Assembly (NCBI RefSeq): GCF_005889725.1
Contig: NZ_VCKX01000010.1
Span: forward strand, 39,771-103,770
Reading direction: 5' to 3'
Source of the DNA: Nonomuraea zeae
Lineage (GTDB): Bacteria > Actinomycetota > Actinomycetes > Streptosporangiales > Streptosporangiaceae
DNA: 64,000 nucleotides
Both the position numbers and the translations under genes were made by a program. The notes beneath the pieces were generated by a model. That model was not told where the DNA came from. It saw only the letters and a list, made by a program, of their open reading frames with translations, and did not search any database. This document shows positions 1 through 8,539 of the stretch, piece after piece (the stretch's first letter is position 1; each line of letters starts with the position of its first letter).

Positions 1-1099
1 CGATGGGCAGCGGTTGCTCGCGCTCGGTCCACACCGGGTGGGCGGGCGGTAGCAGCAACCCGAGGAAGGCCTTCGAGGCCCAGTAGGGCGAGGCGGGCCC
101 CGAGTACGCCTGCGTCGCCGGCAGGAACGGCCCGTACCAGCCCAGGGAGAGCAGCCCGTCCCGATCGGGAACCCCTCGTTCGGCGAAGTGGCGCACCACG
201 GAGGAGGCCAGCTTCCTGGTCTGTCCCGGCGCGAGCGGTGTGGCGCCGGTGAGCGCGCCCAGCCAGACGGGCGCCAGGGCGGCGAAGCGGTACGTGAGCG
301 AGCGGCCGTGATGGACGGGCGCGCCATCAGACCCGAAGAAATGCTGATATGTCCCGAGAAATTCGTTCAGGCGCCCCGCGTAGATCCCGGCCCGCTCCGC
401 GTCCCCCGACATGCGCGTCCACAGCAGCGGATACAGGTGCAGCGCCCACCCGCAGTAATAGTCGAAGTTCCGGGAACCCCCGTCGGTGTACCAGCCGTCC
501 CCGGCGTACCAGTTCTCGATCCGCTCCAGTCCACGATCGATCTCCCGCTGCTCGTACGGCCCGCCCACCGACTTGAGGAACTCCTCCGTCACCGTCTGGA
601 ACAGCATCCAGTTGTTGTCCCAGGTGCGCTTGCCCACGAAGCCGCCGAGCCAGTCGACCACGCGTTCCCGCACGCCGGCGTCGAGCCGGTCCCACAGCCA
701 CGGCCTGGTCTCGTGCAGCCCGATCGCGATAGAGGCGGCCTCCACCATCTGCTGCGAGCAGTCGGTCAGCACCGGCCACGCCTCTCCGCCGGAGGGGTCG
801 GTGCCCGCGGCGAGCCCCCTGGCGTACCGCTCGATCAGGTGGGGCGCGTCTCCCGCCGCGCCCGCGATGCGGAACGCGGCGGTCAGGAACGTGCGGGCGT
901 ACCCTTCCAGCCCGTCGAGGGCGACGCCCGACCAGCTCGCCCGGCCCGGCAGCCGGATCTGGGCGTGGCCGGGCGAGGCGAACGGCGCCACCGCGTCGAG
1001 CAGGCGGTCGGCCAGGGCCTCCCAATGTGCCCGGGTCCAGCCGGTGCGCGGGGAGAGCACGCGGTCGCTCGGCGGCAGCGGCAGGTAGGGAGGGATCAT
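1..1099 (-). CDS. DUF2264 domain-containing protein, C-terminus beyond the window
   Basis: The first 366 residues are present and the gene runs off the left edge. The protein opens with MIPPYLPLPPSDRVLSPRTG followed by WTRAHWEALADRLL, the usual beginning of DUF2264 proteins. No signal peptide is visible, so it is probably cytoplasmic. DUF2264 proteins have no firmly assigned reaction; they are often encoded beside polysaccharide lyases and hydrolases and are predicted to have an alpha/alpha-toroid-like fold. The ATG lies 2 bp downstream of the PL8 lyase stop, so it is the last visible gene of the leftward operon that starts near 6137. Processing of PL8-released oligosaccharides is inference from position only. 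Confidence 0.85.
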   Translation of the reverse strand, partial: MIPPYLPLPPSDRVLSPRTGWTRAHWEALADRLLDAVAPFASPGHAQIRLPGRASWSGVALDGLEGYARTFLTAAFRIAGAAGDAPHLIERYARGLAAGTDPSGGEAWPVLTDCSQQMVEAASIAIGLHETRPWLWDRLDAGVRERVVDWLGGFVGKRTWDNNWMLFQTVTEEFLKSVGGPYEQREIDRGLERIENWYAGDGWYTDGGSRNFDYYCGWALHLYPLLWTRMSGDAERAGIYAGRLNEFLGTYQHFFGSDGAPVHHGRSLTYRFAALAPVWLGALTGATPLAPGQTRKLASSVVRHFAERGVPDRDGLLSLGWYGPFLPATQAYSGPASPYWASKAFLGLLLPPAHPVWTEREQPLPI

Positions 1100-1101
1100 G
1101 C

Positions 1102-3411
1102 TCAGCCTTTCTGGCCGACGGCGAGTTCGGCGGTGTGGGTCCGGCCGCGGGAGCCGGCCAGGTTAACGGTAACCGTGGGGGTCTCGCCCGTGCTCACGGA
1201 GACCGTGTCATCGGCTCTGATCAGGCGGTGCGCCGGGTGGCCGAGGGCGAGCGTCACCGTGGTCACGGTACGGCCGGGGTCGGACACCGCCACCGTGATC
1301 CGGCCCGCCGCCCGCCGGACCAGGACCGCGCAGGGGGCGGAGGCCGACACACCGCCCGCCTCCCCCGCCGCCCAGAAGGTGGCCGCGAACACCTCGCCGC
1401 CGCCGGCCGAGCGTCCGTGCGCCCGCACGGCCTGCGCGCTCGCGGTGTTGGCCAGGATCGCGACCCGGTCGAAGTCTCGGGTCTGCCGCGCGGTCGCGGC
1501 CGGCAGCAGGATGTACGCGTAGCCCGCCTCCACGGGATTGACCCCGTGGTCGATCCAGAGCGTGGTGTAGTCGCAGGTCACGGGGTCGCCGGTGCCCTTG
1601 GTGCTCGGCCCGTCGTTGATCGCCAGCCAGGTGTCGGTGCGCCGTTCGGTGAGCGAGCGCGGTGCCGCCCCGGACGGGAAGACGTACCCGGCGACCCCTT
1701 CGAGGTGCGCCCAGCCGTCGCCGACGGTCAGCGGGGCGGCGGTGGCGCGGTTCTCCACCACCGTCTCCACCGTGCGGCCGTCGGAGCCGGTGATCCCCGC
1801 GCCCAGGCAGACCACCGCGTCGTCGAGGCAGACCCAGCTCTTCCTGGCGGTGAGCGTGGTGTCCACGGCCATCAGGTCGAGCCCGGCGACGCCGTACCCG
1901 CCGACGGTGGCGCCGCCCGCCCAGGCGTTCCGCGGCCGGAAGGTTCCCGTGCCGCTGACGGAGACCGCGGGGTCGCGCGGGCGGGTGTCCACGGTGGTGC
2001 CGGCCAGCCGGTAGGAGTTCACCGTCGGCCAGTAGCCGGCGTGGTAGTGGTCGAGATCGAGATGGAGGTAGGTGGCGCCGTCGCCCTGGTACCAGGCCCG
2101 GTAGTTCTCGCCGTTGCCGCACTCGTACATCGCGATCCGCTTCGACGACAGGCTGAGCGCGAACGACCAGCCGGGACGGCGGTGCACGACCCTGTCCATG
2201 GCCGCGAACACGTGATGCCCGCTCGGCCGCGGCGCGGCGGCGACCGCGGCGTCTCCGAGCACCGCGACGGCCCTGGCGGTGGCGGCGACGTCCGCGGTGT
2301 CCAGGAACCTGCCTCGCTCGATCCAGCCCTTCGCCAGCTCCCTGAACCGGGCGGCGTACGGCTCCCCGGCTCCGGCCGCGAGCCGCAGGATCGCGTCCAC
2401 GGTGTCCCGTCCGGCGTCGTGGTCGCGGTTGAACTGCCGTGACACGGCCCGGCCGCGGACGCTGTCCATCATCAGCCCGTCGTGGATCCACGGCGCGTAG
2501 GTCCGCTCGACCGCGTCGAGCACGACGCGCACCGCCGGATCGGTCACCTCCCACGGGGTGGCGCCGAGCAGGCCCAGGATCGCGCTGACCGACTGGAGCA
2601 GCACGACCCCGTACGAACCGGTGTAGGCCACCACGTCGTGCTGGATGAACGAGCCGTCGGCGTAGTAGCCGTCGCCGGAGGTGACGTAGCCGAACAGGGT
2701 GTTCTTCCCGGCGTCCCGCGTGTCGGACAGGCCGTCGCGGGCGAGTGCGATCTTGTCGGGACTCTCGCCGGCGATGCCGCGCAGGGCCACGATGAGCGCC
2801 TTGTCGGCCCGGTTGGCGCCGGTCTCCGCGAAGCCGGTGAGGTTGGTCCGGCGGTCCGGATCGGGGCAGAAGCGGTCCACCACCCGGATCCAGGCCGCCC
2901 GCCGCTCGGCGCTGATCGTCTCGTGCATGAGCACGCAGGTGTCCATCAGCGCGCGGGGTGCGCCGATCTCCCAGTGGTACCAGTTGCCGGTCTCGCGCTT
3001 GCCCTCGTTGTAGGCCCGCTCGTAGAGGAAGTCGAGGCCGGCGAGGATCTCCCCGGCCAGGGTCTCGTCGCCGTACAGGCTGGAGCCCCGGCTCGCCCAG
3101 GCGACGGCGAGCGTGCGCAGGCGCTGGTAGCTGCCCGCGATGTCACCGGACACGCCGGTCAGCGGCAGGTCGGGCCAGAGGAAGGTACGGCCGGTCGCCA
3201 GGCTCATCGCCGCCCGCTGGGCCCTCGCGGCGGCGTCCAGCCTGGCCAGCGGCGCGGCGAAGACCGGATCGCGCGGGTCGAGCTCGCCGCCCGTGAGCTG
3301 CGCGACCGCCTTGCCCCGCAGGGCGGCGAAGTCGGCGGAGTGACCGGTGGAGAGCCGGTCGAGCAGCGGCACGGCGGCGACCGCTCCGAAGAAGGCACGG
3401 CGGCTGGTCAT
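1102..3411 (-). CDS. Polysaccharide lyase family 8 (hyaluronate/chondroitin/xanthan lyase type), secreted
   Basis: The 769-residue protein starts MTSRRAFFGAVAAVPLLDRL, a twin-arginine-like signal peptide, so it is exported. PL8 enzymes cleave uronic-acid-containing polysaccharides by beta-elimination. Family landmarks are present: NWYHWEIG at 143-150, Asn200, and DGSFIQHD with His258 and Tyr267 nine residues later, matching the Asn/His/Tyr catalytic set. YECGNGEN, followed by a tryptophan-containing segment, marks the start of the beta-sandwich half. Length is normal for the family. The start ATG overlaps the stop of the upstream M60 gene (ATGA), showing translational coupling. The exact substrate cannot be read from the sequence; the neighbouring peptidases and fucosidase fit a glycosaminoglycan- or mucin-like target. 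Confidence 0.92.
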   Translation of the reverse strand: MTSRRAFFGAVAAVPLLDRLSTGHSADFAALRGKAVAQLTGGELDPRDPVFAAPLARLDAAARAQRAAMSLATGRTFLWPDLPLTGVSGDIAGSYQRLRTLAVAWASRGSSLYGDETLAGEILAGLDFLYERAYNEGKRETGNWYHWEIGAPRALMDTCVLMHETISAERRAAWIRVVDRFCPDPDRRTNLTGFAETGANRADKALIVALRGIAGESPDKIALARDGLSDTRDAGKNTLFGYVTSGDGYYADGSFIQHDVVAYTGSYGVVLLQSVSAILGLLGATPWEVTDPAVRVVLDAVERTYAPWIHDGLMMDSVRGRAVSRQFNRDHDAGRDTVDAILRLAAGAGEPYAARFRELAKGWIERGRFLDTADVAATARAVAVLGDAAVAAAPRPSGHHVFAAMDRVVHRRPGWSFALSLSSKRIAMYECGNGENYRAWYQGDGATYLHLDLDHYHAGYWPTVNSYRLAGTTVDTRPRDPAVSVSGTGTFRPRNAWAGGATVGGYGVAGLDLMAVDTTLTARKSWVCLDDAVVCLGAGITGSDGRTVETVVENRATAAPLTVGDGWAHLEGVAGYVFPSGAAPRSLTERRTDTWLAINDGPSTKGTGDPVTCDYTTLWIDHGVNPVEAGYAYILLPAATARQTRDFDRVAILANTASAQAVRAHGRSAGGGEVFAATFWAAGEAGGVSASAPCAVLVRRAAGRITVAVSDPGRTVTTVTLALGHPAHRLIRADDTVSVSTGETPTVTVNLAGSRGRTHTAELAVGQKG

Positions 3412-4820
3412 CGCTCGCTCATCCGGGTCAGGTCGGCGTCGGGCTGGGGCAGGCCGAGCGCGGCCAGCTCGGCGTAACCGCTCTCGGGGACGGGGAACGC
3501 CCAGGCACGCAGGAAACCGGTGAGGTCGCGCCCGGCGACGCGGCTGAAGTACAGGGCCATCAGCGTGAAGCGGCGGGCGGAGTCCCCCGAGGACGACGCG
3601 GGCGCCTCCTCCCTGACCAGCCGGTGCACCCGCGGATAGAAGCCGTCCCCGAACCCGAGCTCGAGCTGCCGGAACGGCACCAGCTTCTCGAAGGCGGCGA
3701 GCCCCGCGTAGTCGGTGACGGGCAGCTTGGCGAGCGCTGTCTCGTAGGCGTTGTTGGTCACCAGGTTGGACGGCATGCCGAAGTGCCGCTGCACGGCCAG
3801 GCTGTAGATGTTGACGGTGACCTCGGTCAGCTCGCTCGGCCGCCAGGCCATCTGCTGGTGCTGGTGCCCGAGCTCGTGGTAGACGCCCCAGCCCGTGGTC
3901 CGGACCTTGTCGGGCAGCAGCAGGCGGGTGGTGGCGTACGGGTCGTAGTAGGCGGTGTAGGCGTGCGTGGCGTAGGCGGTCGACTTGGGGCCGTACTCGG
4001 GGCGTACGTTGATCAGGTGCCGTCCGAGCGGGGTCGGCGCGTGCAGCGCGGAGGAGCCGTCGAGGCCGGAGATCGCCGCCTCGACGTCCTCGACCTGTTC
4101 CAGGTACGTCAGCAGCTGGGCGTGATCCTGGTCGCGTACCTGGAGGAACGTCTCGCGCCTGACGGTCACGATCATCTGCGGCGAGACCAGCTCCACGAAG
4201 GGTGACTCCGTCAGCGTGTCCAGCTGCGACTGGAATTCGGCCTCGGTGGTGCCTTCGGCGGCGAACACGGGTGCGGCGAAGTCCGGCCGCCCTCTCCACG
4301 CCGCGCTCGTGGCCACGGCCGGATCGCCGCACCCGCTGCTCGGCGCCAGCACGAAGGTCGGTGCGGGCACGCCTTCCGGCCCGAACCGCACGACCGCCCG
4401 CGACCGGCGGTCGCCGACGAACGACAGGTAGACCATGCCGCCGCCCGGGTCGGAGATCGTGTTGACGCCCGCGGCGAGGGGGTATGCGCGCGGGTACCGG
4501 TAGGCGGTGTCGGGGTTGGTGTCGGCCGCGCCGACGTGCGCGGCGGGCAGCGCGCCGTCGTTCGCCCGCACCTCCAGCGTGAGCGCGCGGCCCGGCGGCA
4601 GGTAGAGCCCGGCCGGTACGAACTCCGTCGTGCGGTAGACGGTCTGCATGCGCAGCCGCTCCGCCTCGGCCGCCGGCCGCCCGCGCAGCACCACGGTCCG
4701 GCGCGGGCCGGCGACCGGGGATGCGGCTGGAGACGGGGAGGCGGACGCGGGCCGGGGAAGCAGCGTGACGGCGCCGGCGGCGGCGAGCCCTCCGAGCACG
4801 GTCCTTCGGGTGAGGGTCAC
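3408..4820 (-). CDS. M60-family (enhancin/mucinase-like) zinc metallopeptidase, secreted, copy 1
   Basis: The 470-residue protein begins MTLTRRTVLGGLAAAGAVTL, a Tat-like signal peptide. The zinc motif is HELGH at 315-319, with a third acidic residue at Glu333 in LTEVTVN, the HExxH-X-E pattern of peptidase family M60. M60 enzymes are gluzincins, several of which cleave O-glycosylated mucin-type proteins. The protein is clearly homologous to its upstream neighbour, including identical WGVYHELGHQHQQMA segments. It carries an extra stretch of about 30 residues near 160-190 that contains a lone cysteine. The neighbour's stop codon lies 9 bp upstream of this start, and this gene overlaps the PL8 start by 4 bp, so all belong to one operon. 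Confidence 0.9.
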   Translation of the reverse strand: MTLTRRTVLGGLAAAGAVTLLPRPASASPSPAASPVAGPRRTVVLRGRPAAEAERLRMQTVYRTTEFVPAGLYLPPGRALTLEVRANDGALPAAHVGAADTNPDTAYRYPRAYPLAAGVNTISDPGGGMVYLSFVGDRRSRAVVRFGPEGVPAPTFVLAPSSGCGDPAVATSAAWRGRPDFAAPVFAAEGTTEAEFQSQLDTLTESPFVELVSPQMIVTVRRETFLQVRDQDHAQLLTYLEQVEDVEAAISGLDGSSALHAPTPLGRHLINVRPEYGPKSTAYATHAYTAYYDPYATTRLLLPDKVRTTGWGVYHELGHQHQQMAWRPSELTEVTVNIYSLAVQRHFGMPSNLVTNNAYETALAKLPVTDYAGLAAFEKLVPFRQLELGFGDGFYPRVHRLVREEAPASSSGDSARRFTLMALYFSRVAGRDLTGFLRAWAFPVPESGYAELAALGLPQPDADLTRMSER

Positions 4821-4829
4821 TGTCGTCTC

Positions 4830-6137
4830 CTAGTCGGTCAGCGTCGAGGGGTCCGTGGCGGGCGCGGGCAGTCCGAGCTCGGCGACCCGCGCGAGGTACT
4901 CGGCCGTCAGCGGAGCGCCCCACCGGGTCCAGAACCCCGCCAGGTCGGCCCGGGCGACCCTGGAGGTGTAGATCGCCAGGTAACCCCAGCGCTTCTCCGA
5001 CTCCGTGTAGTCGGAGGCCGGCTGCTCGGCGCGTACCAGCCGGTGCAGGCGCGGGTAGAAGTCCTCGCCGAAGGCCAGCTCGAGCTGGCGGAAGGGGACG
5101 AGCTTCTCGAACGCCGGCAGCTTGCGATAGTCGGCGGCCGGCAGCTTGCCCAGCGCGCTCTGATAGGGCGTCAGGCCCGTCGTGGCGTCGGGCTTGGTGA
5201 GGTTGGACTGCTGGCCGAGCGTGCGCTGAGCGGCCAGCGCGTAGATGTTGACCGTCACCTCGGTGAGGTCGTTCGGCTTGTAGGCCATCTGCTGGTGCTG
5301 GTGCCCGAGCTCGTGGTAGACGCCCCAGCCCCTGGTGCGCAGCCCGTCCACGGCGATCAGCCGGTCCAGGTAGGTGCGCGGGTAGGCGGTCCAGCCGTGG
5401 GTCGCGTACGCCCCCGCGCCCGCCGGCATCCTGGGCGCCTCGACGAGGTGGAAGGGCAGCGGCGGGCGTTCCGCCTCGGAGAGCCCGGAGATCGCCGCGT
5501 GCGAGGCGATGATCGTCTCGAGGAGCCGGAGCAGGGCCGCGTGGTCCTGCTCGCGCCAGGTCAGCGCGCCTTCCCTGGTGATCGAGACGATCGCGTGCCT
5601 GGACACCAGCTCGACCTGCGGCGCGGCGGCCAGCGTGTCGAGCTCCGACTGGAAGCCCGCCTCCGTGCTCTTCCCGAGCGTGAAGGTGGGGACGCGCACC
5701 CCGCCGGAGCGGAAGGAGACCCTGGCGCGCTGGCCGTCGCCGGTCAGCGACAGGTAGACCAGGCCGCCGCCCGGGTCGGTGATCGTGTTGCCGCCCGCGG
5801 CGAGGGGGTAGGCACGCGGGTTCTTGTAGGTGACGTCGGGATGGGTGTCGGGGGCGCCGACGTGCAGCGTCGGCAGAAGGCCGTCGGGGGCTGACACCTC
5901 GACGGTCATCGGGGTGCCCGCCGGCAGGTAGACGCGGGTGGGGTGGAAGTCGGTGGTCCTGAGCGCCTGCTGGAGCCTGAGGCGCTCGCTCTCGGCGGCG
6001 GGCCTGGCCGTGAGTGTGACGGTGTGCCGCGCGTCGTCGGCCAGCGCCGGGCGGGCCGTCGGCAGAGCCGCGCCGGCCGCGACGCCGGCCGCGACGCCGG
6101 CCGCCGCCAGGAAGGTTCTGCGACTGAGGGGGGTCAT
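4830..6137 (-). CDS. M60-family (enhancin/mucinase-like) zinc metallopeptidase, secreted, copy 2
   Basis: The 435-residue protein begins MTPLSRRTFLAAAGVAAG, a Tat-like signal peptide with an alanine-rich h-region. HELGH at 275-279 and Glu293 form the M60 zinc site. It is shorter than copy 1 because it lacks the insert before the TEAGFQSELDTL segment. An in-frame ATG 36 bp upstream was rejected as the start because the intervening bases are occupied by the promoter -10 and the GTAAGCGCTTAC operator. It is the first gene of the leftward M60-M60-PL8-DUF2264 operon and is expected to be repressed by the adjacent LacI-family protein. Substrate preference for O-glycoproteins is family knowledge, not shown here. 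Confidence 0.9.
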   Translation of the reverse strand: MTPLSRRTFLAAAGVAAGVAAGAALPTARPALADDARHTVTLTARPAAESERLRLQQALRTTDFHPTRVYLPAGTPMTVEVSAPDGLLPTLHVGAPDTHPDVTYKNPRAYPLAAGGNTITDPGGGLVYLSLTGDGQRARVSFRSGGVRVPTFTLGKSTEAGFQSELDTLAAAPQVELVSRHAIVSITREGALTWREQDHAALLRLLETIIASHAAISGLSEAERPPLPFHLVEAPRMPAGAGAYATHGWTAYPRTYLDRLIAVDGLRTRGWGVYHELGHQHQQMAYKPNDLTEVTVNIYALAAQRTLGQQSNLTKPDATTGLTPYQSALGKLPAADYRKLPAFEKLVPFRQLELAFGEDFYPRLHRLVRAEQPASDYTESEKRWGYLAIYTSRVARADLAGFWTRWGAPLTAEYLARVAELGLPAPATDPSTLTD

Positions 6138-6144
6138 GTGACGG

Positions 6145-6173
6145 ATTTTGTAAGCGCTTACTATGGCGGTCAA
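6145..6173 (-). promoter_or_regulatory. Promoter and LacI-type operator of the M60/PL8 operon
   Basis: On the minus strand TTGACC (6173-6168) and CAAAAT (6150-6145) are separated by exactly 17 bp, a good sigma-70-type promoter eight bases before the chosen ATG. The perfect 12-bp palindrome GTAAGCGCTTAC (6150-6161) fills the promoter-proximal half of the spacer and touches the -10. This is where a LacI-family repressor would block RNA polymerase. Promoter activity is inferred. Confidence 0.75.
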
Positions 6174-6238
6174 GGGCTTACTAGATCTTTCTGTGGCTTT
6201 CTATCCCTGCTCTATGGCCTGATTCGGGATCTGTGCGA

Positions 6239-6250
6239 GTAAGCGCTTGC
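6239..6250. promoter_or_regulatory. Second LacI-type operator copy (GTAAGCGCTTGC)
   Basis: A near-perfect copy of the palindrome (one mismatch) lies 89 bp from the promoter operator and touches the stop codon of the lacI-family gene. The spacing would allow a repressor tetramer to loop the DNA or act as an auxiliary site. This role is inferred from the repeated motif. Confidence 0.6.
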
Positions 6251-7335
6251 TACTTCGGCGGGGCGACCGAGGCTCTGACGACGATGCTCGTGCCGACCTT
6301 GGCCGTGGTCTGGACGGGCGAGAGGTAGTCGTTGTCCTCCCCCACGTCCAGGCCGAGCCGGACCGCCTGGCGGCCCATCTCCTCCAGGGGGATGCGCACG
6401 GTCGTGAGCTGCGGGCGCAGCTCCTGCGCGATGGGCACGTCGTCGTAGCCCACCACGGAGATCGCCTCGGGCACGGGCACTCCCGCCAGCTCCAGGCCCT
6501 GCATCGCGCCTGCGGCCACGGTGTCGTTGGCGCAGAACACGGCGGTGAAGTCGAGCTTGTCGGCCAGCAGCGCCCTGATCCTGTCGTAGCCGAACCTGCG
6601 GTGGAGCTGCCCGGTGTGGATCAGGCCCTTGTCGTACGGCAGGCCGCGGAAGCGCAGGGCGCGCCGATGCCCGGCGAGCCTGGCCACGGTGGTGGACAGG
6701 CTCGGCGGGCCACCCAGAAAGACGATCTTGCGGTGGCCCTGCGTGATCAGGTAGTCGGTGATCGCGAATGCGCCGCCCTCGTTGTCGTACTCGACGACCC
6801 TGGTCGGCACGTCCTCACCGAGGGATGGCCGGCCGCACAGCACGAGCGTGGAGCCGCTGGCGTGCAGCGCGCGAGCCCGTCGCGCGACCTGGGCGGCGTA
6901 GGAGCGGTCCTCGTAGGCGCCGCCGACCAGGATCACCGCGTCGGCACGCTGCTCGTGCAGCAGGTCGATCAGCGCCAGCTCCTGCTCGTGGCTGCCCTGC
7001 GTGCAGCAGACCATGCAGAGGCGGCCGTGCCTGGTCGCCTCGCGCTCGACGCCGCGGGCGATGTAGGCGTAGAACGGGTCCACCACGTCGTTGATGATGA
7101 TCCCGACGGTCCTGTTCGTGACCCCGGCCAGCGCCCTGGCGTGGGCGTTGGCCACGTACCCGAGCTCGGCGATGGCCTGTTCGACTCGTTGCCTGGTCGT
7201 GGCCGAGACGGGGTAGTTGCCGTTGATCACCCGGGAGACGGTCGCGCTCGAGACGCCGGCGCGCTGCGCCACGTCGGCCATGGTCGCCAGACTCGGCTCG
7301 GTCACCGGCACCTCCTCACTGTGGTTGTCGATCAT
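6250..7335 (-). CDS. LacI-family transcriptional regulator of the local utilisation genes
   Basis: The 361-residue protein has the LacI helix-turn-helix near residues 17-60 (TMADVAQRAGVSSATVSRVI) followed by NPYSVSATT-type hinge sequence and RALAGVTNRTVGIIINDV at the start of the periplasmic-binding-protein-like sensor domain. FCANDTVAAGAMQGLE and VVGYDDVPIAQ are typical effector-domain motifs. The ATG overlaps the stop of the dehydrogenase gene (ATGA), so the two are co-translated; an internal GTG nine codons later is a possible alternative start. Four copies of a GTAAGCGCTTAC-like palindrome lie at or near its own and the flanking promoters, so it is most likely an autoregulated local repressor. 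The effector is unknown but should be a product of the degradation pathway. Confidence 0.93.
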   Translation of the reverse strand: MIDNHSEEVPVTEPSLATMADVAQRAGVSSATVSRVINGNYPVSATTRQRVEQAIAELGYVANAHARALAGVTNRTVGIIINDVVDPFYAYIARGVEREATRHGRLCMVCCTQGSHEQELALIDLLHEQRADAVILVGGAYEDRSYAAQVARRARALHASGSTLVLCGRPSLGEDVPTRVVEYDNEGGAFAITDYLITQGHRKIVFLGGPPSLSTTVARLAGHRRALRFRGLPYDKGLIHTGQLHRRFGYDRIRALLADKLDFTAVFCANDTVAAGAMQGLELAGVPVPEAISVVGYDDVPIAQELRPQLTTVRIPLEEMGRQAVRLGLDVGEDNDYLSPVQTTAKVGTSIVVRASVAPPK

Positions 7336-8372
7336 GCCATCCGGTCGAGCTCGCCGCGATGGATCTCGTGCAGCAGCGGCAGCCCGGCGGCGTAGCGGGC
7401 GATCTCCTCGAGCGTGGACTCGGCCAGCCTGCCCAGCTCGTTGCCCTGGGCGCCGGCCAGATGGGGGGTCACGAACGCGTTGGGCAGATCGAACAGCGGG
7501 TGGCCGGACGAGAGCGGCTCGGGGTCGCTGACATCAAGTATCGCGTCGAGCCGCCCGCTGCGAAGCTCCTTGACCAGCGCGTCGGTGTCGATCAGCCCGC
7601 CGCGCGCCGTGTTGATCACGACGGCGCCGTCCGGGAGCAGCGACAGCCGCCTCGCGTCGAGCATCCGATAGGTCTCCCGGCTCTCCGGCGCGTGCAGGCT
7701 CACCACGTGTGAGCGCCGGACCAGGGTGTCGAGGTCGACGGCCGTGCCGCCGAGCGCAGCGATCTCGGCCGGGTCGGCGTACGGGTCGTAGACCAGCACC
7801 TCGGCGTCGAGGCCGCGGAGCAGCCCCATGACCCGGCGCCCGATCCTGGACAGCCCGATCAGCCCGACCGTGATGTCGCGGGTGCCGAGCCAGGCCAGGC
7901 CGGTGAAGTCGCGCTTGGTGCCGTGCTCGCGGTAGCGGTGGGCGAGGGTGAAGGCGCGCTTGGCGCCGAAGACGATGGCGGCGTAGGTGAACTCCGCCAC
8001 GGGCACCGCGTTGGCGTCGGCGGCGCTCGAGACCCGGACACCGCGTTCGAGCACCGCGGGGTCGAGGAAGGTCTTCACCGTGCCCGCCGCGTGCGCGATG
8101 AAGCGCAGGCCGGGGGCCAGGTCGAGCAGGTCGGCGCCGATCATCGGGCAGCCCCATCCGGTGACGAGGACCTCCGCTCCGGCGATCGCGCGCAGCGCGC
8201 CGGGAGAGGTCACCTCGTGCAGCACCTGCTCATGGATCTCGGTCAGCTCGCCGAGCCGGCGCAGGGCCTCCTGCCCGAACATCTTCTCGCGAACCCCGGG
8301 TGCCATCGCCAGGACGGCACTCGGTCTCAGCCGGGTGTTCGGGAGCTCCACCGGCGCCCTCTCTCTGCCCAC
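7332..8372 (-). CDS. D-2-hydroxyacid dehydrogenase (NAD-binding)
   Basis: With a GTG start the protein has 346 residues. AGGAG lies six bases ahead of that GTG; an ATG two codons upstream is too close to this ribosome binding site, and a start still further upstream would place coding sequence over the operator. The Rossmann motif is GLIGLSRIGRRVMGLL. Catalytic elements of the family are NTARGGLID (Arg), DPEPL (Glu) and VTPHLAG (His). These enzymes reduce 2-keto acids or oxidise D-2-hydroxy acids with NAD(H). It is the first gene of the leftward pair with the LacI regulator. A role in breakdown of a sugar-derived keto acid is inference from context; the substrate is unknown. Confidence 0.88.
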   Translation of the reverse strand: MGRERAPVELPNTRLRPSAVLAMAPGVREKMFGQEALRRLGELTEIHEQVLHEVTSPGALRAIAGAEVLVTGWGCPMIGADLLDLAPGLRFIAHAAGTVKTFLDPAVLERGVRVSSAADANAVPVAEFTYAAIVFGAKRAFTLAHRYREHGTKRDFTGLAWLGTRDITVGLIGLSRIGRRVMGLLRGLDAEVLVYDPYADPAEIAALGGTAVDLDTLVRRSHVVSLHAPESRETYRMLDARRLSLLPDGAVVINTARGGLIDTDALVKELRSGRLDAILDVSDPEPLSSGHPLFDLPNAFVTPHLAGAQGNELGRLAESTLEEIARYAAGLPLLHEIHRGELDRMA

Positions 8373-8387
8373 GTCCATCTCCTGATA

Positions 8388-8399
8388 GTAAGCGCGTTC
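8388..8399. promoter_or_regulatory. LacI-type operator upstream of the dehydrogenase-lacI pair
   Basis: GTAAGCGCGTTC matches the left half of the local palindrome exactly and the right half imperfectly. It sits 15 bases ahead of the GTG start and overlaps the region just before the ribosome binding site. TTGACC at 8445-8440 on the minus strand is a possible -35, with a weak -10 near 8421. This would give autoregulation of lacI. Confidence 0.55.
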
Positions 8400-8484
8400 T
8401 ATACGCTGCAGCGGCACGCTAGGGCTTCACCTGCGTAAAGGTCAAGCAGTGCAGGACGAATAGCGACATATTTCCCGCAAGGAC

Positions 8485-8513
8485 TTGACGCGGACGAAAG
8501 CGCTTACTAATTT
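8485..8513 (+). promoter_or_regulatory. Promoter and operator of the rightward transport/hydrolase operon
   Basis: TTGACG (8485-8490) and TAATTT (8508-8513) are separated by 17 bp, and the spacer contains GAAAGCGCTTAC (8496-8507), one mismatch from the perfect palindrome at 6150. The arrangement mirrors that of the M60 promoter. The ATG follows 27 bp downstream. Confidence 0.7.
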
Positions 8514-8539
8514 CCTCGCCAACTGGAAGGACCCAGCGC

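Noticed and set aside
3412..4923. Upstream extension of the PL8 reading frame
   Set aside because: The frame stays open but runs through the M60 gene in another phase. The twin-arginine signal at 3411 and the ATGA overlap fix the true start.
6138..6173. Longer N-terminus for M60 copy 2
   Set aside because: The additional codons would lie on the promoter -10 and operator, before the Tat-like signal.
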